Shown: positions 7,696 through 13,480 of the stretch, piece by piece | How positions within the stretch are numbered: the stretch's first letter is position 1 | Layout: the number at the start of each line of letters is the position of its first letter | Source of the DNA: Planctomycetota bacterium | Lineage (GTDB): Bacteria > Planctomycetota > Planctomycetia > Planctomycetales > Planctomycetaceae | Direction of reading: 5' to 3' | Length of the DNA: 13,480 nt | NCBI GenBank assembly: GCA_023429275.1 | Contig: JAEYWB010000103.1 | Span: forward strand, 1-13,480 | Program-made: the position numbers and the translations under genes | Notes under the pieces: model-generated | Told to the model about the DNA's origin: nothing | The model's input: only the letters and a program-made list of their open reading frames with translations | Databases searched by the model: none

Positions 7696-9618
7696 CTAGG
7701 GGACGAAGAGGAACTCTCTCGTATTGAGGAGCGCCCAGATGACGTTGCCGAAGCCGGCGGCGCCATCCTTCTTGATCTCCGCCTGGGCGGCGAGCTTCTC
7801 GGTTCGCGTCGGACGACGCGAGAGGAGACAGAGGAAGACCCGGTCGATTCCGGCGTCGGTCGTCTTTTCCGCCATGACCTCGTTGAAGATCACGGATCCC
7901 TTCTCGAGCATCATGTGGGTCGCCGAGCCGTTGAACATCGTCAGAAGCTGCGGGACCGTCCCTTCCGTGTGACTCTCGTTGACCGCCCCACGGTCGCTCT
8001 GGCCGAACTGCCGGAGCAGGTGCCCTTCGGGAAGCGGCTGCGGAAGCTCCGAAGCCCGAACGAGCTCCACACCCTTGTAGAGCCGCTTCCGACGGTCCTC
8101 CGCCTCGGCCTTGCGGAGCTCTTCCAGCTTCTTCGCCCGCTCGAGGACCTCGGTCACCGTCGTCTTCTCGTCGATGTCGAACGTGCTGACGTATTCGGTG
8201 TCATTCGGCCGGAGGATGTTCTCGGGATTCGTCAGCGAGAGGGTCAGGAGCGAGTCCCAGACCTGCTCGGCGGTCATCCGGCGAAGGACCGGGCCGGGGA
8301 ACAGGTACGGCTTCGTCGGGTCGATGTCGTCGTACGTCACCTGCCGCTGGTAGGTCTTCGAGTAGTAGACGATCCGCTGGAATTCCTTGAGGTTGTACTT
8401 CAGCCGCTTCAGCTCGCTCGCGAGGTAGTTCATCAGCTCCGGATTCGAAGGAGTGGTGTCGTCCTTCATGTCGTCGAGCGGTTCGATGACCCCCATCCCC
8501 ATCGCCTTGTGCCAGAGGCGGTTGGCCATCGTGAGCGAGAAGCGGGGATTGTCGTCCGACGTCACCCAGTCGGCGTAGACGGTGCGGCGGTTCTCCGGGG
8601 CGACCGTCGCGGTTGTCTTCCCCCACAGGACGGCTGGAGTCGCAACCTGGCCCGGCTTGGCGTCGCTGTACTGATAGTCGGCCGGGAACTTGAGCTGTTT
8701 CTTGGCGTTCTCGCTCACACCTTTTCGGTTGGCGATCACGATAAACCGCCCGAGCCGTGCCTCGACCGACTCGGGGGAGCTGGCGGCCGTGTCGACTTCC
8801 TTGGCGCTCACCTTGTTCATCTGCGGGCCGCGGATGCCGTAGTCGATCCCCCCGACGAACGCCGCAAGCTGGTAAAACTCCTTCTGCGTCCAGCGGTCGA
8901 ACGGATGGTCGTGGCACTGGGCACAGCCGATGCGGGTTCCGAGGAACATCCGAATCGAGTTATTCAGATTGTCGAGCGGCATCCCCTGGTCGCGGACATA
9001 GAACCCCGCAGCCGGGTTGTCCCAGACCTGCCCCTCGGCGGTCAGCATGTCGTGGACCATCTCGTTCCACGGAGCATTCTGCCGGATCGACTCTTTGACC
9101 CAGTCGGAGTAGGGGCGGATGTACGTAAAACCGTCGACGCGGTCGACGAGCCGGAGCATGTCCGCCATCCAGTTGTACATCTGGCTGGCGTATCCGGGAC
9201 GGTTCAGCAGCTGGTCGACGAGGTTGACCCGCTTGTTCGGATTCGTCGAGCGGATGAAGGACTCCGCCTGTTTTGAGGTCGGAATCGTCCCGACGATGTC
9301 GAGGTAAGCGCGGCGGACGAACTGCTCGTCGGTCGTCTCCTCGTTCGGGGAGATCTTGGCCTTCTTGAGAGCGGCTTCGACGATCTCGTCGATCTTCGCC
9401 GCGGAACGGATCGCCTGATCGCGAAGGGCCGGATCGACCGGTGCGATGTCGACCTGTGAACGCTCCGCTTCCGTCGGCAGGGCGGACTTCGGCTTGGGTT
9501 TGGGTTTGCTGCGGGTCGGAGGACGCCGCGATTGGGCAAGAAGGTCGGCCGAGAAGAACTCGCCGGTACCGATGGCGAAGACGAGAGCCAGCAGACAAGT
9601 CAGACGAATCGACTTCAT
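7696..9618 (-). CDS. exported DUF1549/DUF1553 (PSCyt2-PSD1) protein
   Basis: Planctomycete-type secreted protein of unknown function. The ATG at 9618 is chosen because GAGGT lies 5 nt upstream and a Sec-type signal follows (KSIR, then LTCLLALVFAIG, possible cleavage near LLAQS at 27-30). This gives 640 aa. A Pro/Lys linker (TRSKPKPKPKS, 35-45) leads to DUF1549 (about 70-290): FVRRAYLDIVGTIPT (100-114), NKRVNLVDQLLNRPGYA (128-144) and GTRIGCAQCHDHPFDRW (227-243), whose C232-x-x-C235-H236 is a c-type haem attachment pattern. DUF1553 follows: DNPRFSLTMANRLWHKAMGMGVIEP (356-380), NPELMNYLASELK (392-404), a short charged probable coiled coil (about 485-515), and a terminal segment ending LLNTREFLFVP. 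Many relatives carry an extra N-terminal PSCyt1 haem domain; it is absent here. It is the first gene of the cassette with DUF1501. Confidence 0.93.
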   Translation of the reverse strand: MKSIRLTCLLALVFAIGTGEFFSADLLAQSRRPPTRSKPKPKPKSALPTEAERSQVDIAPVDPALRDQAIRSAAKIDEIVEAALKKAKISPNEETTDEQFVRRAYLDIVGTIPTSKQAESFIRSTNPNKRVNLVDQLLNRPGYASQMYNWMADMLRLVDRVDGFTYIRPYSDWVKESIRQNAPWNEMVHDMLTAEGQVWDNPAAGFYVRDQGMPLDNLNNSIRMFLGTRIGCAQCHDHPFDRWTQKEFYQLAAFVGGIDYGIRGPQMNKVSAKEVDTAASSPESVEARLGRFIVIANRKGVSENAKKQLKFPADYQYSDAKPGQVATPAVLWGKTTATVAPENRRTVYADWVTSDDNPRFSLTMANRLWHKAMGMGVIEPLDDMKDDTTPSNPELMNYLASELKRLKYNLKEFQRIVYYSKTYQRQVTYDDIDPTKPYLFPGPVLRRMTAEQVWDSLLTLSLTNPENILRPNDTEYVSTFDIDEKTTVTEVLERAKKLEELRKAEAEDRRKRLYKGVELVRASELPQPLPEGHLLRQFGQSDRGAVNESHTEGTVPQLLTMFNGSATHMMLEKGSVIFNEVMAEKTTDAGIDRVFLCLLSRRPTRTEKLAAQAEIKKDGAAGFGNVIWALLNTREFLFVP

Positions 9619-9946
9619 GCGTACCTCATTCAGCCACTTGAGAAGCGCCACCCGCGGCTGTTGTCTTCAGTGTAACTTCCTGATCGGAAAGTCCCACCTT
9701 AACGCGACGTGAAATTTCGCACAGAATTCCTCTCCCGGCATGGTCGCGCGGAAGGGGTCCGGCTGTCAGTTCGATGCGCGGCGAACGAAGATTCTTTCAG
9801 TGCGTCACCGGAATCGAGAGGGGGCACGTCGATGGACGCCGAGACGGAAAAGTGTCCCGCATGCACCGTTCTCAGCCGATGAAAGACGCGGTATAAAAGG
9901 GCGTCGATGCGTCGTCGGCCAACGGTATTCGATCGGGAGAAGCGGC
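9619..9946. other. divergent intergenic region between the two DUF loci
   Basis: These 328 nt must hold the promoters for the cassette (-) and for the second DUF1501 gene (+). The plus side has a credible promoter and ribosome binding site. On the minus side I found only weak matches. An imperfect dyad (ACTTCC-TGATC-GGAAAGT, about 9675-9692) could be an operator. A reading frame is open across much of the plus strand (from 9740) but lacks a start signal and family resemblance. Confidence 0.5.
9869..9897 (+). promoter_or_regulatory. candidate promoter of the second DUF1501 gene
   Basis: TTCTCA (9869-9874; 4 of 6 to the -35 consensus) and TATAAA (9892-9897; 5 of 6 to the -10 consensus) are spaced by exactly 17 bp, 49 nt before the start codon. 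AT-rich TATAAAA stands out against the local GC-rich background. Confidence 0.5.
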
Positions 9947-11371
9947 ATGCTTCGACTCCTGCGTGACAGCATCGGGCGGCGAACGCTTCTTCACGCCGCC
10001 GGATCGGGCCTTCTCGGCGTGGGCCTCGGAAAGACGCTACGGGCCGAGGAGGTCCCCCAGGTCATCGCGTCAAGCGCGAAGTCGGTCATTTTTCTCTACC
10101 TGTTCGGAGGTCCGAGCCAGCTCGAGACATTCGACATGAAACCGGCCGCGACCGAGAAGATCCGCGGCCCCTTCCAACCGATCTCGAGCCGGACTCCCGA
10201 GCTCCGAATCTGCGAGCACCTCCCCGGGATCGCCGACATCTCCGACCGGCTGTGCATCGTCCGGACGATGTCGCACAGCTTCAACGACCACAGCGGCGGC
10301 GGGCACTACATCCAGACCGGCCAGCGGTGGCACATCCCGATCGGCGCAGGGTTCAACGCGACCCCCAGGGACTGGCCCTCGATCGGCTCGGTGGTCGATC
10401 ATCTCGATCAGCAGCGCGACCCCGAGGCGATGCCGCCCCTGCCCCGATACGTCGTCGCGCCAAATTTTCTCGGCCGGATGCAGGATTACTCCGTCCAGCT
10501 CGTCCGTCCCGGCGAGTATGCAGGCTGGCTCGGCCGACGGCACGACCCGCTGACGACCCGCATCGACAAGAGGGGCCCGAAGGACAACCCGTACTTCCGC
10601 ACCTGCACCGAGGAGGAACTGGATTACCAGGTCCAGGGACTCTCCGCGGCCAAGGAGATCACGCTCTCCCGGCTCGAGAGCCGTGCCGCCCTGCTCGACC
10701 AGTTCGACACGGCCCGCCGGACTCTCGAGGGGAGCCGGACCCTGCAGACGTACGACCGCTTCCAGGACCGGGCGATGTCGCTCGTGACCTCCCCCCGCAC
10801 GCGGGAGGCGCTCGACATCCGCCGCGAGCCGGACTCTCTCCGCGACCGCTACGGCCGCCACCTGTTCGGGCAGTCGACACTTCTCGCCCGGCGCTTGATC
10901 GAGGCGGGATCGCGGTTCGTCACAGTCCACTTCGACTCCGCGGACGGCTACGGCTGGGATTCACACCTCAACAGCACCGACGTCAAGACGCACCTGCTGC
11001 CGAGCTTCGACTCCGCCCTCTCGACGCTGATCCTCGACCTCGAAGAACGGGGCCTACTCGACGAGACGCTCATCGTTGCCATGGGGGAGATGGGCCGCAC
11101 CCCACGCGCCAACGCCAACTGGGGGCGCGATCACTGGTCGACCCTCTTCCCGGCCGTCCGCGCGGGGGGCGGAATGAAGCGGGGCTTCGTCTACGGAGAG
11201 TCCGACGCCGGCGGGGCCTACGCCCTCACGCCGACCGTCAGCCCCGAAGACATGGCGGCGACAATCTACCATGCCCTCGGGATCGATCCCGACACCCGGA
11301 TTGTCGATGCCCAGAACCGCCCGGTCCCGGTCGCCCCGGGGGGAACGGTTCGCTCGGAGCTGTTCGCCTGA
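9947..11371 (+). CDS. DUF1501 family exported protein (orphan)
   Basis: Second DUF1501 paralogue, 474 aa from the ATG at 9947. This start is preferred over the longer open frame (from 9740) because GGGAGA lies 6 nt upstream and a Tat-like signal begins at once: SIGRRTLLHAAGSGLLGVGLG (8-28). Core motifs: IFLYLFGGPSQLETFDMKP (48-66), NDHSGGGHYIQTGQ (113-126), YGWDSH (335-340), MGEMGRTPRANANWGRDHW (379-397), GFVYGESD (413-420) and VSPEDMAATIYHALGIDPDT (431-450). Compared with the cassette member it has a His/Gly-rich segment near 115-125 and GRDHW in place of GRDHH. It is divergent from the cassette, and no DUF1549/DUF1553 gene lies directly downstream on the same strand. Export and an alkaline-phosphatase-like fold are inferred; the substrate is unknown. 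Confidence 0.93.
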   Translation: MLRLLRDSIGRRTLLHAAGSGLLGVGLGKTLRAEEVPQVIASSAKSVIFLYLFGGPSQLETFDMKPAATEKIRGPFQPISSRTPELRICEHLPGIADISDRLCIVRTMSHSFNDHSGGGHYIQTGQRWHIPIGAGFNATPRDWPSIGSVVDHLDQQRDPEAMPPLPRYVVAPNFLGRMQDYSVQLVRPGEYAGWLGRRHDPLTTRIDKRGPKDNPYFRTCTEEELDYQVQGLSAAKEITLSRLESRAALLDQFDTARRTLEGSRTLQTYDRFQDRAMSLVTSPRTREALDIRREPDSLRDRYGRHLFGQSTLLARRLIEAGSRFVTVHFDSADGYGWDSHLNSTDVKTHLLPSFDSALSTLILDLEERGLLDETLIVAMGEMGRTPRANANWGRDHWSTLFPAVRAGGGMKRGFVYGESDAGGAYALTPTVSPEDMAATIYHALGIDPDTRIVDAQNRPVPVAPGGTVRSELFA

Positions 11372-11631
11372 GTCGGCGAAGACCACCTCGCTCCTCGATC
11401 GACGAGGCGTCAGCCCGCCGGTCCCAACCCGCCTGACCGTCATCGCCTAACCGCGCCTGACCGTCGTCGATCGACGTTGGGATCCGAGGCCGCATCCGGC
11501 GAAACCGACCGGCCGACGGTCGGGTATGCTGACAGTGCAGGCTGCAGGAAGTCAGCCGGGGATTGGCGAGTGCCGCGTCGTTGAGCCGTCTTCTTTCTGA
11601 TCGAAGCGATTCCGACGTGACCGAGGCGGCC
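11372..11631. other. gene-free, repeat-bearing spacer after the orphan DUF1501 gene
   Basis: No gene recognised. It contains three near copies of CGCCTRACCG (11430, 11444, 11454); an 11-nt inverted repeat (TCGATCGACGA at 11395-11405, complement at 11464-11474); and a perfect 7-bp hairpin, CCGACCG/CGGTCGG (11505-11523, loop GCCGA). None has a T-tract, so I cannot name the terminator of the DUF1501 gene or the promoter of the next gene. Confidence 0.5.
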
Positions 11632-12957
11632 ATGGCTGACGACTCCGGCGAGCCCGCGATCGTCGTCATCGAGGAAGGGCCTGCGTTTGGGCAGCTGGCA
11701 CAGTCCGCACCACGGCCGACGGGCTCCGCCGTTCTCCCCGCGCAGGACGAGTCTGACCAGGGGGGCTGGCGGCTCGGGCCGTTCCCCCTCCCCTGGCGGA
11801 ATCCGATCCGCTGCAGCGTCTGGCTGGTCCGGGCGGTCTTCGGGATCGGGAGCCTCGTTCTGCTCCTCGCGATTCTTGCGGCGATCCCGATCGTCAACGT
11901 CGTCGCGCTGGGGTACCTGCTCGAAGTCGAAGGACGCGTTGCCCGGACCGGGAAGATCCGCAACGGGTTCCTGCTGCTCGACGTCGCCCCGCGGCTCGGG
12001 GCGATCGCGCTGGGAGTCTATCTGTGGCTCATCCCCCTGCGGCTCATCGCCCACGCGCGGGCCGATGCGCAGATCATCGATCCGGGTGGCGCCGTCGATC
12101 GCAACCTTCAGTTCCTGTCCGTGGCGGCGTGGCTCCTTGTCTCGGTCCACCTGGCGCTCGCCCTGGCGCGGGGAGGCTCATTCTGGACCTTCTTCCGCCC
12201 CATCAAGAACCTCCGCTGGCTCCGGAGCCGGCTTCGGCAGAGAAACGATGCCGACGAGGCTCGTGACAATCCGCCCCGCGACTACTGGGACGACGCGAGC
12301 GACGGAATCCGCGACTTTGTCTCGCGGCTTCAGGTTCGCCATCACTTTTCGCTGGGACTCCGCGGCTTCTTTGTGGCCTTTGCGTGGCTTGTGATTCCGT
12401 CCGCCATCTTCGCCGCCGCACAGCGTCCCGATGGGCCGTCTGTCGTCTTCCCGCTGATCGGCGGGGCGATGCTCGTTCTCGTCTTTTCGTGGGTCCCCTT
12501 CCTCCAGGCGCGCTTCGCCGCAACGAACTCCTGGCGGGCGGGATTCCAGCTCGGAGAGGTCCGCCGGCTCTTCGCGTCCGCCCCCTTCGCGTGGCTGACG
12601 ACGATCCTCGTCGTCTACGCGCTCGCGCTGCCGGTCTATCTGTTCAAGGCGTTCCTCCTCCCTCCGGATGCCCTCTGGCCGATCACGCTCGTCTTCATTG
12701 CCTCGAACTACCCCGCCCGCCTCCTGACCGGCTGGGCGTATGCCCGCGCCGTCCGCCGGCAGGGGGAGGGGAAACGCTCGTGGTGGATCACGCGGACAGC
12801 GATCCGCATACCGGTGATGCTGGCGATCCTCGCGGCGTTCGTCTTCATCCTCTACTTCACGCAGTTCCTCGGCGAGCATGGCCGGGCGGAGCTCTTCAAG
12901 CACCACGCCTTCCTGCTGCCTTGGCCGTACCTGTTGCCATGGCGTCCCGCGGGTTAG
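11632..12957 (+). CDS. multi-pass membrane protein of unknown function
   Basis: I do not recognise a characterised family. The ATG at 11632 is chosen because GAGG lies 5 nt upstream; the frame is open upstream to a TTG at 11563. The protein is 441 aa. Residues 1-58 are polar and probably cytoplasmic (acidic and Pro-rich). Hydrophobic stretches follow at about 65-96, 118-140, 160-180, 243-263, 270-292, 316-342, 347-365 and 390-412, suggesting 7-8 membrane helices. A charged loop at about 187-240 (WLRSRLRQRNDADEARDN) and a conserved-looking segment NVVALGYLLEVEGRVARTGKIR (89-110) stand out. The C-terminus is aromatic/Pro-rich (FLLPWPYLLPW). The protein resembles uncharacterised planctomycete membrane proteins I have seen with a GYLLEV.GR.ARTG motif, but that is memory, not a search. 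It converges on the DUF1553 fragment. Confidence 0.85.
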   Translation: MADDSGEPAIVVIEEGPAFGQLAQSAPRPTGSAVLPAQDESDQGGWRLGPFPLPWRNPIRCSVWLVRAVFGIGSLVLLLAILAAIPIVNVVALGYLLEVEGRVARTGKIRNGFLLLDVAPRLGAIALGVYLWLIPLRLIAHARADAQIIDPGGAVDRNLQFLSVAAWLLVSVHLALALARGGSFWTFFRPIKNLRWLRSRLRQRNDADEARDNPPRDYWDDASDGIRDFVSRLQVRHHFSLGLRGFFVAFAWLVIPSAIFAAAQRPDGPSVVFPLIGGAMLVLVFSWVPFLQARFAATNSWRAGFQLGEVRRLFASAPFAWLTTILVVYALALPVYLFKAFLLPPDALWPITLVFIASNYPARLLTGWAYARAVRRQGEGKRSWWITRTAIRIPVMLAILAAFVFILYFTQFLGEHGRAELFKHHAFLLPWPYLLPWRPAG

Positions 12958-12989
12958 GAAGCAAAGCGACACCTCGACGTTCACGGAAA

Positions 12990-13060
12990 GCCGGCACGCG
13001 CGAGCGTCCGGTTTGGGCGAATCGCGATTTGCGAGGAACCGGACGCGATCGCGCGCCGGC
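12990..13060. other. long imperfect hairpin between convergent genes
   Basis: Perfect 10-bp inner stem GCGTCCGGTT (13004-13013) with AACCGGACGC (13037-13046). A perfect 6-bp outer stem GCCGGC (12990-12995) pairs with its own palindrome at 13055-13060. Equal 8-nt internal strands lie between the stems, and both contain GCGCGA-type words that can partly pair with a 2-nt shift. The 23-nt loop holds a near-palindrome (CGAATCGCGATT). No T-tract follows on either strand. Its placement between two convergent stop codons suggests a bidirectional, Rho-assisted or T-less terminator. Confidence 0.55.
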
Positions 13061-13083
13061 CAGGCGGACCGGTCGAATGATCC

Positions 13084-13480
13084 TTAATCCCGAAACGCGA
13101 ACTCGTTGAGGTTCAGGACGACGCGGCAGAGTTCTTCCAGCGAACGCGTCTTGAGGAAGCTGGTGCAACGGACCGATTCAGCGTCCTCAGGAAGACGCTG
13201 CAGTGCCAGCTCGAAGAGGCTGGCGACCTGTCGTGAAGGTTCGTCGTCCCCGACCTCCGCACGGACCCGGCCGGCCAGGGCGCGGGCCGCGCTCTCCCCA
13301 AGAGGCGAGTTCAGCAGCGTCAGGGCCTGCGGCGCCACCATGGAGGTATTTCGGCACGGACACGACGTCAGGTTCTCGGGGAGGTCGAACGTCTCGAGGA
13401 ACGGGACTCGGACTGTCCGCTTCTGAATGACGAAGATGCTCCGCGCCCCCTGGTCAGCCTGTGCCGACGGATACCACCCC
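13084..13480 (-). CDS. DUF1553 (PSD1) protein, C-terminal fragment (5' end beyond right edge)
   Basis: Only the last 131 or so codons lie in the window, and the frame is open to the edge. The translation has the DUF1553 tail: GARSIFVIQKRTVRVPFLETFDLPE, then SCPCRNTSMVAPQALTLLNSP, FELALQRLPEDAES and EELCRVVLNLNEFAFRD, ending at TAA (13086-13084). Relatives carry the same order (V.R..P.P.LE.FD.P, C..RN.S..APQAL.LLN, and a closing LLN.NEF). An ATG at 13341 is internal, not the start. The Cys pair in SCPCRN differs from the more usual SCP.R. Presumably DUF1549 and a signal peptide lie upstream, outside the window. It is not the same subtype as the complete cassette protein, whose corresponding segment reads GAVNESHTEGTVPQLLTMFN. 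Confidence 0.9.
   Translation of the reverse strand, partial: GWYPSAQADQGARSIFVIQKRTVRVPFLETFDLPENLTSCPCRNTSMVAPQALTLLNSPLGESAARALAGRVRAEVGDDEPSRQVASLFELALQRLPEDAESVRCTSFLKTRSLEELCRVVLNLNEFAFRD

Noticed and set aside
9472..9520. Short TTTGGG-type repeat (GGCTTGGGTTTGGGTTTG)
   Set aside because: It lies inside the DUF1549/DUF1553 gene and simply encodes the Lys-Pro linker after the signal peptide; not a separate element.
10252..11436. 394-codon plus-strand frame and minus-strand 10070-10930 frame over the second DUF1501 gene
   Set aside because: They are shifted or antisense shadows of the DUF1501 frame, which has the Tat signal, Shine-Dalgarno and all core motifs.
11563..11631. TTG start at 11563 for the membrane protein
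   Set aside because: The ATG at 11632 has a well-placed GAGG; the extra 23 residues add no recognisable feature.

Overview
The window reads as chromosomal DNA of a high-GC planctomycete. The clearest lineage markers are two DUF1501 proteins, one complete protein with the planctomycete DUF1549/DUF1553 (PSCyt2/PSD1) arrangement, and the 3' end of another DUF1553 gene at the right edge. The housekeeping genes (bS18, pyruvate kinase, YggS) also sit apart from their usual bacterial operons. I cannot name a genus from sequence alone. No tRNA, rRNA, CRISPR array, prophage or insertion sequence was seen.

Left part (1-4107): an ATP-dependent DNA ligase on the minus strand is cut by the left edge, so its last part is missing. 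Upstream of it, on the same strand and 117 nt away, is a complete pyruvate kinase gene. A 390-nt gene-free region separates pyruvate kinase from the divergent rpsR (bS18). It carries a candidate rpsR promoter and a G-rich tract. rpsR ends in a textbook hairpin terminator.

Middle (4108-6262): a yggS-type PLP-binding protein gene (+) is bracketed by two short regions built from 7-nt repeats. The downstream repeat fills the 43-nt gap to a convergent family 2 glycosyltransferase gene of the polyprenyl-phosphate type (-). A very strong 18-bp perfect inverted repeat with a T-tract on the minus strand lies between this gene and the DUF1501 gene, and ends the cassette described next.

Right-centre (6263-11371): a two-gene minus-strand cassette encodes an exported DUF1549/DUF1553 protein with one CxxCH haem-binding-type motif, followed by a Tat-signal DUF1501 protein. 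A second DUF1501 gene is transcribed divergently from its own candidate promoter and has no partner beside it. Such pairs are abundant in planctomycetes. They are predicted to be exported and enzymatic (DUF1501 resembles the alkaline phosphatase/sulfatase fold), but no function is settled.

Right end (11372-13480): a multi-pass membrane protein of unknown function (+) converges on the 3' end of another DUF1553 gene (-), with a long imperfect hairpin between them. The part least explained by known biology is the DUF1549/DUF1553-DUF1501 cluster (three loci in about 7 kb), together with the heptamer repeats and structured intergenic hairpins.
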